A stretch of DNA of 64,000 nt. It comes from Mangrovibacter phragmitis (lineage in GTDB: Bacteria > Pseudomonadota > Gammaproteobacteria > Enterobacterales > Enterobacteriaceae). A model generated the notes under the pieces. It had not been told where the DNA came from, made no database searches, and saw only the letters and a program-made list of their open reading frames with translations. Of the stretch, positions 16,438-25,754 are shown one piece after another (positions within the stretch are counted from its first letter, which is position 1; the number at the start of each line of letters is the position of its first letter). The stretch lies in contig NZ_LYRP01000001.1 of NCBI RefSeq assembly GCF_001655675.1, forward strand, positions 62,001 through 126,000, in the 5' to 3' direction. Position numbers and translations under genes: made by a program.

Positions 16438-17444
16438 TTGTGTAAGAGTTTCTCCTGAGTGGTAAAGGTTTTTCGATAACGGCGCGGGGAAACATTCAGG
16501 TATTGCTGAAAGTAGCGCCGCATCACACTGGCAGTGCCAAAACCCACAGCCTGAGCAATGTATTCAACCGGCCTGTCACTCTCTTCCAGCAGTTGCCTGG
16601 CTTTTTGCAGCCGTTGTTGCAATAGCCAGCGAGCAGGTGTGGTGCCGGTGGCGTCAGAAAAGCGCCTGAGCAAAGTACGTGAACTCATACCACAGCGGTT
16701 CGCCAGTGCTTCAACACTGTGCGAACAGTGCAGATGCTGGTGCAAATAGTCGAACAAATCACCCAGTCGGCTGCTTTCATACTCCTTCGCCACAGGCGCG
16801 GGAATAAACTGCGCCTGCCCACCATCGCGGTGCGGGGGGACAACCAGGCGCTGAGCCACCAGGTTGGCAGCGTGAGGGCCGTAATCTTTACGCACCAGGT
16901 GCAGGCAGAGATCAATCCCCGCTGCACTCCCGGCTGAAGTCAGGCACTGGCCCTCATCTATATACAGCACATGTTCATTCACCCGGATTGCCGGGTAACG
17001 GGCCTGCAATTGTGCCGCATAACGCCAGTGGGTGGTGGCTTGTGCACCATTCAACAGGCCTGTCGCGGCAAGCACAAACACCCCTGAGCAGATGGAAACC
17101 AGGCGGCATCCCCGGCTTGCAGCCTGGCGCAGGGCATTGAGCAGTTCTGGAGGAACCGGCGTCTCAGTACCGCGCCAGCCCGGAATAATAATAGTATCAG
17201 CCTGCTCTAACAGCTCAAGGCCACCATCCACCATAATGCGAATGCCGCCTGTCGCGCTTAACGGCCCTTCATCCAGCGCCGCCACTGCAAAGCGGTACCA
17301 GTTTTCCCCCATTTCTGGGCGGGGCAGGCCAAAGACCTCTGTTGCGACGGAAAACTCAAAGGTACACAACCCCTGGTAAGCCAGTACAACAATCAGCGGT
17401 TGGTGCGGTAAAGATTTTGTCATATTCAGTGCGTTATTTGGCAT
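16431..17444 (-). CDS. ftrA: FtrA-type transcriptional regulator (GATase1-like domain plus AraC HTH)
   Basis: A 337-residue regulator. Residues about 15-190 form a DJ-1/PfpI-like domain with the nucleophile-elbow sequence SICSGVFVLAATGLL. About 230-330 form an AraC double HTH (ANRCGMSSRTLLRRF and IAQAVGFGTASVMRRYF). It matches the FtrA group of such fusions. The gene is divergent from a rhodanese gene 68 bases away, a pairing often seen for this regulator, and presumably controls it. Neither in-frame ATG (17444 or 17423) has a good SD, so the exact start is uncertain. Confidence 0.8.
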   Translation of the reverse strand: MPNNALNMTKSLPHQPLIVVLAYQGLCTFEFSVATEVFGLPRPEMGENWYRFAVAALDEGPLSATGGIRIMVDGGLELLEQADTIIIPGWRGTETPVPPELLNALRQAASRGCRLVSICSGVFVLAATGLLNGAQATTHWRYAAQLQARYPAIRVNEHVLYIDEGQCLTSAGSAAGIDLCLHLVRKDYGPHAANLVAQRLVVPPHRDGGQAQFIPAPVAKEYESSRLGDLFDYLHQHLHCSHSVEALANRCGMSSRTLLRRFSDATGTTPARWLLQQRLQKARQLLEESDRPVEYIAQAVGFGTASVMRRYFQQYLNVSPRRYRKTFTTQEKLLHKA

Positions 17445-17512
17445 GAAGTGGCGTGGCCTGGATTTATGGGACAGTGCAATCTGTGCATACCATACATCAC
17501 AGGAGAAAATGA

Positions 17513-17932
17513 ATGAATCCCGTTACCCAATATCCGGCAGCACCAGCCAGCCAGGCACTGGCCTGGTTTCACCAGAAACTACAGTTTGAGACGGACTGTG
17601 CGGATGTACACAGTGCGCTTTCTCAGGGAAATACCCCCGGGTTTGTTCTGCTGCATGTTGTCGGCGGGGAAGCGCAGTTTGCCCGGCGGCATATACCCGG
17701 GGCCGTTCATTTGCCCCATCGCGATATTCGGCCTGAAGTTATGGCACGCTGGCCGGAAGACACACTGTTTGTTGTCTACTGTGCAGGGCCTCATTGCAAT
17801 GGCGCGGACCAGGCGGCGATGAAACTGGCGGCTCTTGGCCGCCCGGTTAAATTGATGATTGGTGGCCTCACTGGCTGGGCAGATGAAGGATTTGGATTCG
17901 CGTCAACGGAAAACGCCACTGAACATGAATAA
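17513..17932 (+). CDS. Single-domain rhodanese-like protein
   Basis: A 139-residue cytosolic rhodanese domain. The active-site loop YCAGPHCNGADQAA has the catalytic cysteine expected to carry persulfide. The upstream HIPGAVHLPH and the downstream MIGGLTGWADEG motifs are standard. AGGAG lies 7 bases before ATG 17513; a second ATG 4 bases earlier is out of frame. Divergence from ftrA suggests regulation by that protein. The sulfur acceptor is unknown. Confidence 0.88.
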   Translation: MNPVTQYPAAPASQALAWFHQKLQFETDCADVHSALSQGNTPGFVLLHVVGGEAQFARRHIPGAVHLPHRDIRPEVMARWPEDTLFVVYCAGPHCNGADQAAMKLAALGRPVKLMIGGLTGWADEGFGFASTENATEHE

Positions 17933-18035
17933 TTTTCATGATACGTGAAATTTTCTCGTTTGTTGTGCAATCGGTGGCGTGACATTATTCTGGACATGTA
18001 GCCATCCAGAAGGCCGTTATTAACAATAACAATTA

Positions 18036-18059
18036 TCACGGGAAGAAACTTTCCCGTGA
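18036..18059 (+). promoter_or_regulatory. Leader hairpin before the MetE-like gene
   Basis: A 9-bp perfect stem, TCACGGGAA / TTCCCGTGA, with a 6-base loop ends 2 bases before the AAGGAG ribosome-binding site. It is close enough to affect initiation or protect the 5' end. No MetJ or MetR site could be picked out. Confidence 0.4.
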
Positions 18060-18072
18060 CAAGGAGAAGACA

Positions 18073-19176
18073 ATGCAGCGCCCAGAAGCTCCCTTTCGTG
18101 CCGAGGTAGTAGGCAGTTTTTTACGCCCTGATTCCATTAAGCAGGCTCGCGAGGCTTTTGCTGCGGGGGCTCTCAGCGCCGAAGCATTACGCCAGTGCGA
18201 AGATGAAGCCATCCGCCAGGTGGTGGAGCAGCAATGCGCCTGTGGGTTACATGTGGTCACAGATGGGGAGTTTCGCCGGGCGTGGTGGCATTTTGACTTT
18301 TTCGACGGGTTACAGGGTGTGGAACGCTTTGAATCTGACCACGGTATCCAGTTCAACGGCGTGCAAACCAAAGCCCATGGTATTCGGGTCACCGGCAAGT
18401 TAGGGTTTGGCGACCACCCAATGCTGGAAGATTTCCGTTACCTGAAAAGTATCAGCGGCAACGCAGTACCGAAAATGACTATCCCCAGCCCAAGCGTACT
18501 GCATTTCCGTGGTGGCCGCGAAGTCATCGACCGTAACGTTTACCCGGAACTGGACGCCTATTTTGACGACCTGGCAACCACATGGCGTGATGCCATTGCT
18601 GCTTTTTATGCCGCAGGCTGCCGCTACCTGCAACTTGATGACACCGTATGGGCGTATTTGTGTTCAGATGAACAGCGCCGCCAGACGCGCGCTCGCGGTG
18701 ATAACCCTGATGAACTGGCGCGTACCTATGCCCGTGTACTGAATACAGCGCTGGCAGATAAACCCGCTGATTTAACGATTGGCCTGCATGTATGCCGGGG
18801 AAATTTCCGCTCAACCTGGATTGCAGAAGGGGGTTATGAGCCGGTGGCTGAAGTGCTGTTTGGTGGCGTGAATGTTGATGCTTTCTTCCTTGAGTACGAC
18901 AACGACCGCTCCGGTGATTTTGCACCGTTGCGCTTTATTAAGCCCGGTCACCAGCAGGTTGTTCTGGGGCTGATTACTACGAAAAATGGTGAACTGGAAA
19001 ATCCCGGGGCAATTAAGGCACGTATAGAGGAAGCGGCGCAATATGTTGCTAAAGAGCAAATTTGCCTTAGCCCGCAGTGCGGTTTCGCATCAACGGAAGA
19101 AGGCAACAACCTGACTGCTGCCCAGCAGTGGGACAAAGTAAGCCTGGTTACCCGTGTGGCCAGCCAGGTCTGGTAA
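18073..19176 (+). CDS. MetE-like methionine synthase, catalytic half only (YxjG/YxjH type)
   Basis: A 367-residue protein corresponding to the C-terminal catalytic barrel of cobalamin-independent methionine synthase, without the N-terminal half of MetE. Candidate zinc ligands are visible: His and Cys in GLHVCRGN, a glutamate near FFLEYDND, and Cys in SPQCGFAST. Short proteins of this type transfer a methyl group to homocysteine or related thiols; the methyl donor is uncertain. AAGGAG precedes the ATG. The gene stands alone with its own terminator. The nearby rhodanese fits a sulfur-metabolism theme only loosely. Confidence 0.85.
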   Translation: MQRPEAPFRAEVVGSFLRPDSIKQAREAFAAGALSAEALRQCEDEAIRQVVEQQCACGLHVVTDGEFRRAWWHFDFFDGLQGVERFESDHGIQFNGVQTKAHGIRVTGKLGFGDHPMLEDFRYLKSISGNAVPKMTIPSPSVLHFRGGREVIDRNVYPELDAYFDDLATTWRDAIAAFYAAGCRYLQLDDTVWAYLCSDEQRRQTRARGDNPDELARTYARVLNTALADKPADLTIGLHVCRGNFRSTWIAEGGYEPVAEVLFGGVNVDAFFLEYDNDRSGDFAPLRFIKPGHQQVVLGLITTKNGELENPGAIKARIEEAAQYVAKEQICLSPQCGFASTEEGNNLTAAQQWDKVSLVTRVASQVW

Positions 19177-19220
19177 TACGCTTTCCTCGATATTAGTTTC
19201 ACATTATACAGCTTCACGAA

Positions 19221-19250
19221 ATATGGCCCGCAAAACGGGCCATATCTTTT
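19221..19250 (+). terminator. Rho-independent terminator after the MetE-like gene
   Basis: A perfect 10-bp stem ATATGGCCCG / CGGGCCATAT with loop CAAAA, followed by CTTTT, 45 bases after the stop codon. Confidence 0.85.
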
Positions 19251-19459
19251 CCCATTTCATCCTCAGCCAAACCAAATACCTATGCTCAGGTGGTTATTCA
19301 GCCAGTTTGCTTATGTTTAATTGAGCAGTGCACAGCACCGGGGCGTAAATGCCCTGCCTTTGTTCAATTCAGGTGCGTTTTTGCCACGGCCAGGCTGTGT
19401 TTCAGCCAGATAACAGATGTGTTTTTATCTATCTCTTTGTATTAAAAAATAATTAATAT
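19251..19459. other. Upstream control region of the urea operon
   Basis: About 210 bases without a gene, becoming very AT-rich at the right end (near 19441-19460). Half-site-like words GCACC (19335-19339) and GGTGC (19372-19376) recall NtrC sites but are too far apart to form one site. An activator site is expected here because of the sigma-54-type promoter that follows. Confidence 0.35.
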
Positions 19460-19476
19460 TTGGCATCGCATTTGCA
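19460..19476 (+). promoter_or_regulatory. Sigma-54-type promoter of the urea operon
   Basis: TTGGCATCGCATTTGCA fits the -24/-12 consensus TGGCAC-N5-TTGCA with one mismatch. The diagnostic GG (19462-19463) and GC (19474-19475) are 10 bases apart, as required. The predicted start is near 19487, about 29 bases before the first gene. It implies activation by an enhancer-binding protein, most plausibly NtrC. Confidence 0.65.
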
Positions 19477-19487
19477 ACTGGGATTCC

Positions 19488-19503
19488 ATCTTGTATACCA
19501 GAT
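19488..19503 (+). promoter_or_regulatory. Palindromic operator at the urea operon start site
   Basis: ATCTTGTATACCAGAT is a dyad centred on GTATAC, symmetric at 14 of 16 positions. It is flanked by two direct copies of GGGATTCCA. It covers the predicted +1 of the sigma-54-type promoter. GntR proteins of the FCD group bind such TGTATACA-like dyads, so the GntR gene inside this operon is the natural candidate repressor (inference). Confidence 0.55.
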
Positions 19504-19515
19504 GGGATTCCAGGA

Positions 19516-21330
19516 ATGAGTACAGTTGAATATGGGCAAACACTGGCAGAATGGCGGGCGCAGTACACGCAAAACCCGCACATCGTCAGCTCTGTGCTGA
19601 CCCGCTATGTAAGCCAGTTTGACCGGGCGGATAACGCCTGGATCTACCTTGCCAGCGAACAGGACATTCTTACTCAGTGCGCAGCGTTGCTGGATGCGCT
19701 GGAAGATGGCTCCAAAACACTGGTTGATATGCCACTGTTCGGCGTGCCTTTTGCAGTCAAGGACAATATCGATGTGGCGGGGATGCCAACCACTGCCGCC
19801 TGCCCGGCATTCCTTTACCACCCGGAAGTTGATGCCACGGTTGTTGCCCGCCTGAAGAGCGCCGGTGCAGTGGTGATTGGCAAAACCAATCTGGATCAGT
19901 TTGCCACCGGGCTGGTGGGCACCCGTTCACCTTATGGCGCTGTGGTTAACACATTTAACCCGGATTATGTCAGTGGAGGGTCCAGTTCAGGCTCGGCATC
20001 GGTTGTGGCCCGTGGTCTGGCGGCATTTTCGCTGGGAACCGATACCGCCGGTTCTGGCCGGGTACCTGCCGGTTTCAATAATATTGTCGGCCTGAAACCC
20101 ACCAAAGGCTGGTTCTCTGCCCAGGGGGTGGTGCCCGCCTGTCGCCTGAACGACACCATTTCTGTATTTGCTCTGACTGTTGATGATGCCTGGCAAGTGG
20201 CGCAGGTCGCGGGCGGCTATGATGCTGGCGATGCCTACTCACGGGTTCACCCGGGAACAGCCCCGGCACAACTGAGCAACGCCCCCCGTTTCGCCATTCC
20301 TGAACAGTGTGAGTTTTATGGCGACAGCCAAAGTGAGCAGGCCTGGCAACAGGCGCTGGCACACCTGGTTGCACAGGGTGTGGAGCTGGTTCCCATCGAT
20401 TTTACGCCGTTTCGCCAGCTCGCGGAGCAACTCTATTACGGTGCCTGGGTGGCAGAACGTACCGTTGCGGTAGGGAGCATGTTAGACCAGCCACCAGAAA
20501 CCATGGACCCAACCGTGCGCCAGATTGTGGCAAATGGCAAAGCCTGGACCGCCTGTGACGCCTGGCAGGCGGAATACACGCGAGCAGGGCTGGCACGCAC
20601 AATCCAGCAAGTATTAGCGGCAGTGGATGCGCTGGTGGTGCCCACTTCGCCAACCATCCACACGCTGGCAGAAATGGCGGAGGAGCCGGTTAATTACAAC
20701 TCGCAATTTGGTACTTACACCAACTTCACCAACCTGGCAGACCTGAGTGCGCTGGCGGTACCCGCCGGGTTCCGTCAGGACGGTTTACCCTTCGGTATCA
20801 CGCTTATTGCACCTGCGTGGCACGACCTTGCACTGGCTGCATTCGCCTGCCAGTGGCAACAACAGCAGGCGCTCCCTCTCGGCGCGACGGGGCGCCCATT
20901 AACAGCGGGGGCATCTATCACGCCCACCTTGCCGGAGTGTTATGTGCGCCTGGCCGTTGTTGGTGCGCACCTGCGTGGTATGCCGCTTAACCACCAACTC
21001 ACCACCCGTGATGCGGTGTTTGTCGAAGAGACGGTCACTGCTGATGACTACCGCCTGTATGCACTGGCAGGCCAGGTTCCGGCTAAGCCCGGGCTCGCAC
21101 GGGCAGAGCAGGGTAATGCCATTATCGTTGAGTTATGGGATGTGCCGCTGGCACGTTTTGGCGAGTTTGTGGCTGAAGTCCCTGCACCGTTGGGGATAGG
21201 CAGTGTCACGCTGGCAGATGGCCGGGTCGTGAAAGGGTTTATCTGTGAACCTCAGGCGCTCGGCGCCGCCACAGATATTACGCAATGGGGTGGCTGGAAA
21301 GCCTGGCTTGCTCACCAACATCTTGCCTGA
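19516..21330 (+). CDS. atzF: Allophanate hydrolase
   Basis: A 604-residue amidase-signature enzyme (allophanate to 2 NH3 and 2 CO2). Catalytic triad: Lys82 in AVKDNID, cis-Ser156 in GGSSSGS, nucleophile Ser180 in DTAGSGRVPAG. Residues 1-450 are the amidase domain; about 470-600 are the C-terminal domain typical of AtzF/DUR1-type enzymes. First gene of the operon, followed after only 9 bases by urea carboxylase, so together they form the urea amidolyase pathway. The SD is weak: AGGA is almost touching the ATG and a GGGA lies about 11 bases before it. The operator covers the leader. Confidence 0.95.
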   Translation: MSTVEYGQTLAEWRAQYTQNPHIVSSVLTRYVSQFDRADNAWIYLASEQDILTQCAALLDALEDGSKTLVDMPLFGVPFAVKDNIDVAGMPTTAACPAFLYHPEVDATVVARLKSAGAVVIGKTNLDQFATGLVGTRSPYGAVVNTFNPDYVSGGSSSGSASVVARGLAAFSLGTDTAGSGRVPAGFNNIVGLKPTKGWFSAQGVVPACRLNDTISVFALTVDDAWQVAQVAGGYDAGDAYSRVHPGTAPAQLSNAPRFAIPEQCEFYGDSQSEQAWQQALAHLVAQGVELVPIDFTPFRQLAEQLYYGAWVAERTVAVGSMLDQPPETMDPTVRQIVANGKAWTACDAWQAEYTRAGLARTIQQVLAAVDALVVPTSPTIHTLAEMAEEPVNYNSQFGTYTNFTNLADLSALAVPAGFRQDGLPFGITLIAPAWHDLALAAFACQWQQQQALPLGATGRPLTAGASITPTLPECYVRLAVVGAHLRGMPLNHQLTTRDAVFVEETVTADDYRLYALAGQVPAKPGLARAEQGNAIIVELWDVPLARFGEFVAEVPAPLGIGSVTLADGRVVKGFICEPQALGAATDITQWGGWKAWLAHQHLA

Positions 21331-21339
21331 GGAAGACGC

Positions 21340-24300
21340 ATGTTTAACACGGTACTGATAGCGAATCGGGGTGAGATCGCCTGCCGGGCGATCCGTACAT
21401 TAAAAAAGATGGGCATACGCAGTGTTGCTGTGTATTCCGAACCTGACCGCAATGCGCAACACGTCCATGATGCGGACGAAGCAGTCGCTTTGGCTGGCGA
21501 GAAAGCCAGTGATACCTACCTGAACATTGACAAAATAGTGGCAGCGGCAAAAGCGACCGGGGCACAGGCTATTTTCCCCGGCTATGGCTTCCTGTCTGAA
21601 CGGGCAGAATTCGCTACCGCCTGCGACGAAGCAGGCCTGGTGTTTATCGGCCCGACAGCACAACAAATTGCCGACTTCGGCCTGAAACACCGGGCACGGG
21701 AACTGGCACAGGCAGCGGGTTTGCCCATGACTCCCGGTACCGGTCTGTTACAAACCCTCGACAGTGCCCTGGTTGCCGCGCAGGAGATTGGCTACCCGGT
21801 TATGCTCAAAACTACCGCAGGTGGCGGTGGGATTGGCCTGAGTTGCTGTGAAACCCCTGAAGCTCTGAGCGAAACCTGGGCCAGTGTGAAACGCATGGGG
21901 ACACAATTTTTTGGTGATGACGGTGTTTTTCTGGAACGTTTTATTGCAAAGGCGCGCCATATTGAAGTGCAGATATTTGGCGATGGTAAAGGCCATGTTG
22001 TGGCGCTGGGTGAGCGCGATTGCTCACTGCAACGCCGTAACCAAAAAGTGGTTGAAGAAACACCCGCCCCGAACCTGCCGCAACGCACCCGGGAAGCGTT
22101 GCATGCCGCAGCAGTGGCACTGGGTAAGCAGGTTAATTACCGTAGTGCCGGCACTGTTGAGTTTATCTACGATGCAGATACTGATGCTTTCTGGTTCCTG
22201 GAAGTAAACACCCGTTTGCAGGTGGAACACCCGATAACTGAAATGGTTACCGGGGTGGACCTGGTAGACGCGATGGTTACGCTGGCTGCGGGGAAAGCAC
22301 CAGACTGGCAGGCTATGGCACGGGCGCCACAAGGCGCGGCTATTGAAGTCCGTGTCTACGCAGAAGATGCCTTAAAAAACTTCCAGCCCTCACCGGGTGT
22401 GCTGACCGATGTCTTTTTCCCTGAGGGAATTCGGGTTGATGGCTGGGTATCTTCCGGTAGCGAAGTCAGTGCCTTCTATGACCCGATGATAGCCAAAATC
22501 ATTGTGCACGGGGCAGATCGCCACCAGGCGCTGGCAAAACTCCAGGACGCGCTGGACGCGACCCGGTTACAGGGTATCGCCACCAACCTGGACTGGCTGC
22601 GCCAGATTATTACTCTGCCGGAATTTACTGCCGGTGTGATGTGGACCCGTTTGCTGGACAGCGTTGAGTGGCAGCCGCATGTTATTGAAGTGCTGCAACC
22701 TGGCACCTGGAGCAGTGTACAGGATTACCCGGGAAGGACTGGCTACTGGGATATTGGTGTTCCGCCGTCAGGCCCAATGGATGATTACGCTTTCCAGTTA
22801 GCCAACCGTATTGTGGGTAACCACCCGTCAGCCGCGGGTCTGGAATTTACTTTGTTGGGGCCAACGCTGCGTTTCCATTGTGATGCCGTCATTGCCCTTA
22901 CCGGAGCAAATTGCCCGGCGACGCTGGATGACAAACCCGTTGCTTTATGGCAACCCATCGTGGTGAAAGCAGGCCAGGTTCTGTCACTGGGCCGCGCCAG
23001 CACAGGGTGCCGTACCTATCTGGCGGTGCGTAATGGCCTGGATGTACCGGTTTATCTGGGCAGCCGTTCAACTTTTGCCCTGGGGCAATTTGGTGGACAT
23101 GGCGGGCGCACCCTGCGCGTTGCAGATACGCTGGCGATTTCCCAGCCGGATTTACCGGCATGTACAACGCCTGCGCCCATCGGTTTACCTCAGGTTCCGG
23201 AGCCTGCGCTTATTCCCGAGTACGATACCGTGTGGGATATCGGCGTGCTGTATGGCCCTCACGGCGCACCCGATTTCTTTACGCCGGAATCGATGGAAAC
23301 CTTTTTCAGCAGCGAGTGGGAAGTCCATTACAACTCCAACCGGCTGGGTGTCCGCCTGATGGGGCCCAAACCAGAATGGACGCGCGCCGATGGCGGTGAA
23401 GCTGGCCTGCATCCTTCCAACGTACATGACTGCGAATACGCCATTGGCGCGATTAACTTCACTGGCGACTTCCCGGTGATCCTCACCCGTGACGGCCCAA
23501 GCCTTGGTGGGTTTGTATGCCCGGTCACCATCGCCCGGGCTGAGTTGTGGAAAGTGGGGCAGGTGAAGCCCGGCGATAAAATTCGCTTTCATGCTATCAA
23601 TTTTGAATACGCCCAGTCACTGGACATCGCCCGCCAGGTGGCCGTCACCAATTTGTGTGCAGCCAGCACCTTGCCGGATCGGCATCCGGCAATCAGCCCG
23701 GGGAAAACCAGCAGTGCGGCAATTCTGGCTGAACAACCGGCACAGGGCGATATCCCGGCAGCCGTCTGGCGCCAGGCCGGTGATAACTACCTCCTGATTG
23801 AGTATGGCGACAACGTTCTCGACCTGGCTTTGCGCCTGCGGGTGCATTTGCTAATGGAAGCCTTACGCGCCAGCGGCCAGCCGGGTATTGAAGAGCTCTC
23901 GCCGGGTGTGCGTTCACTGCAGGTGCGTTACGACGCACAGCGCATATCACAAAGCCAGCTAATGGCCTTGCTACTGGAGCTGGAAGCGCAGTTAGGCGAT
24001 GTCAGTAAACTGCGTATTCCGTCGCGTATTGTTTATTTGCCTATGGCCTTTGAAGACAGCGCCACGCTGGGTGCGGTTGAGCGCTACCAGCAAACAGTCC
24101 GCCAGCAGGCCCCCTGGTTGCCCAATAACGTGGACTTTATTCAGCGCGCCAACGGTCTGGCACACCGCGATGAAGTTAAAAATATTATTTTTGATGCCAG
24201 CTACCTGGTGCTTGGCCTGGGGGATGTGTACCTCGGTGCACCTTGCGCAGTACCTGTCGACCCGCGCCACCGCCTGTTGAGTTCTAAATACAACCCGGCA

Positions 24301-24963
24301 CGCACCTGGACGGCTGAGGGCACAGTGGGTATCGGCGGCATGTATATGTGCATTTACGGCATGGATTCCCCGGGAGGCTATCAACTGGTCGGGCGTACTG
24401 TGCCTATCTGGAACAAATTCCTCAAAAACAGCCAGTTTGGTGATGAGCCCTGGTTACTGAAATTCTTCGACCAGGTGCGTTTCTACCCGGTAAGCGAAAC
24501 CGAACTTACCGAATTCCGCGATGCCTTCCGTGAAGGCCTTGCCACCGTGCGAGTAGAAGAGAGCACCTTTGATTTTGCTGAATACACCCGGTTCCTGGCG
24601 GATAACGCCCAGGATATCGCAGATTTTCGCTCCCGCCAGCAGGCGGCCTTCGCCTCGGAAGTGGTGCACTGGCAAAACCAGATGGAAGACGAGGCGGTGG
24701 AGGAAACCTTTGCCGGCTGTGAGGCGGATGAGGAAGTTGACGGCCACCTGGTGAGCGCGGACCTCAATGGCAATATCTGGAAAATTCTGGTCGAACCGGG
24801 CCAGAAAGTGAAACAAGGCGAACCACTGATTGTGGTGGAAGCCATGAAGATGGAACTGATGGTGGAAGCACCTTGTGACGGCGAAGTTATCCGTATCAGT
24901 TGCCAGCAAGGGCGGCCAGTAGCGCCGGGCGATGCCTTGCTCTGGCTGGATAACGCCAGTTAA
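21340..24963 (+). CDS. uca: Urea carboxylase
   Basis: A 1207-residue biotin enzyme that carboxylates urea to allophanate with ATP and bicarbonate. Domain order: biotin carboxylase (about 1-445, opening FNTVLIANRGEIACRAIRTL), KipA/KipI-type carboxyltransferase halves (about 455-1060), and a C-terminal biotinyl domain with VVEAMKMELM in which Lys1170 is the biotin site. Full length for bacterial urea carboxylases. No urease genes are seen, so this ATP-dependent route is the urea-degrading system of the window. A 55-base gap separates it from the GntR gene. Confidence 0.95.
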   Translation: MFNTVLIANRGEIACRAIRTLKKMGIRSVAVYSEPDRNAQHVHDADEAVALAGEKASDTYLNIDKIVAAAKATGAQAIFPGYGFLSERAEFATACDEAGLVFIGPTAQQIADFGLKHRARELAQAAGLPMTPGTGLLQTLDSALVAAQEIGYPVMLKTTAGGGGIGLSCCETPEALSETWASVKRMGTQFFGDDGVFLERFIAKARHIEVQIFGDGKGHVVALGERDCSLQRRNQKVVEETPAPNLPQRTREALHAAAVALGKQVNYRSAGTVEFIYDADTDAFWFLEVNTRLQVEHPITEMVTGVDLVDAMVTLAAGKAPDWQAMARAPQGAAIEVRVYAEDALKNFQPSPGVLTDVFFPEGIRVDGWVSSGSEVSAFYDPMIAKIIVHGADRHQALAKLQDALDATRLQGIATNLDWLRQIITLPEFTAGVMWTRLLDSVEWQPHVIEVLQPGTWSSVQDYPGRTGYWDIGVPPSGPMDDYAFQLANRIVGNHPSAAGLEFTLLGPTLRFHCDAVIALTGANCPATLDDKPVALWQPIVVKAGQVLSLGRASTGCRTYLAVRNGLDVPVYLGSRSTFALGQFGGHGGRTLRVADTLAISQPDLPACTTPAPIGLPQVPEPALIPEYDTVWDIGVLYGPHGAPDFFTPESMETFFSSEWEVHYNSNRLGVRLMGPKPEWTRADGGEAGLHPSNVHDCEYAIGAINFTGDFPVILTRDGPSLGGFVCPVTIARAELWKVGQVKPGDKIRFHAINFEYAQSLDIARQVAVTNLCAASTLPDRHPAISPGKTSSAAILAEQPAQGDIPAAVWRQAGDNYLLIEYGDNVLDLALRLRVHLLMEALRASGQPGIEELSPGVRSLQVRYDAQRISQSQLMALLLELEAQLGDVSKLRIPSRIVYLPMAFEDSATLGAVERYQQTVRQQAPWLPNNVDFIQRANGLAHRDEVKNIIFDASYLVLGLGDVYLGAPCAVPVDPRHRLLSSKYNPARTWTAEGTVGIGGMYMCIYGMDSPGGYQLVGRTVPIWNKFLKNSQFGDEPWLLKFFDQVRFYPVSETELTEFRDAFREGLATVRVEESTFDFAEYTRFLADNAQDIADFRSRQQAAFASEVVHWQNQMEDEAVEETFAGCEADEEVDGHLVSADLNGNIWKILVEPGQKVKQGEPLIVVEAMKMELMVEAPCDGEVIRISCQQGRPVAPGDALLWLDNAS

Positions 24964-25018
24964 GTGAAGACGCCGCAGGCACCGGTGGCACCGCGGCAAA
25001 AAAGAGAACTGTACCCAC

Positions 25019-25711
25019 ATGACAAATATCAGCAAAGCCCCGCGAACCCAGGGGCAGGCGGAACGGATTTATCACCAACTGAAGCAGGATATTTTTGATT
25101 TCCGCCTGCTTCCCGGTGACCACTTCAGCGAGAGTGAAATCGCAGCGCGGATGGGCGCGAGCCGCACACCGGTTCGCCAGGCTTTGTACGCACTTGAGCA
25201 GGAAGGTTACGTCGCTGTCCAGCCGCGTAGTGGCTGGCAGGTAAAACACATTGATTTTGATTACCTGGAATCGCTTTACGACTTAAGGGTGGTACTGGAA
25301 CTGGAAGCGGTGAAGCGTTTATGCGCACTGCCGCCAGACAGCCAGCCTGCCATCCTGCTGGCACTGAAAACATTCTGGACGGATTCCGCACCACTCCCCG
25401 ACGGCCAGGAAGTGGCCCGCTATGACGAGCAGTTCCATATGGATCTGGTCATGGCGGCGGGTAACCCGGAAATGGCGCGGGTTCACCGGGATGTCACCGA
25501 AAAGATTCGCATAGTCCGGCGTATGGACTTCACCAAAACGCCCCGTGTCGAGGCAACTTACGCTGAGCACGGTGCCATTTTGCAGGCCATCATGGCGCGC
25601 GAGACCGAGGAGGCTCAGAACCGACTACAGCAGCATATTGCACAAAGCCAGAAAGAAGTTCGTACGATAACGCTTCATACGCTGCACCAGGCGCGGCAGC
25701 AGAAGCTTTGA
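25019..25711 (+). CDS. GntR/FCD-family regulator of the urea operon
   Basis: A 230-residue regulator. The N-terminal winged helix has GDHFSESEIAARMGASRTPVR. The all-helical FCD domain (about 80-220) contains metal-binding positions such as the Asp of YDEQFHMDLV and the His of EAHxxI-like segments. It lies inside the operon between urea carboxylase and urtA, so it is probably autoregulated through the dyad at 19488-19503. The ligand may be urea, allophanate or a nitrogen metabolite; this is not determined. Confidence 0.85.
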   Translation: MTNISKAPRTQGQAERIYHQLKQDIFDFRLLPGDHFSESEIAARMGASRTPVRQALYALEQEGYVAVQPRSGWQVKHIDFDYLESLYDLRVVLELEAVKRLCALPPDSQPAILLALKTFWTDSAPLPDGQEVARYDEQFHMDLVMAAGNPEMARVHRDVTEKIRIVRRMDFTKTPRVEATYAEHGAILQAIMARETEEAQNRLQQHIAQSQKEVRTITLHTLHQARQQKL

Positions 25712-25754
25712 AATGCGGCATTGCCGCGGACCTCTATTTATCAGGAGTGAATTT

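Noticed and set aside
19335-19376. NtrC binding site made of GCACC and GGTGC
   Set aside because: The half-sites are about 32 bases apart; a real site has about 5-7 bases between halves. They remain at most two separate weak words.
24454-25035. Long minus-strand open frames inside urea carboxylase (also 57333-57866 plus strand over the sigma operon)
   Set aside because: They are antisense shadows of well-supported genes in GC-biased frames and lack SDs.
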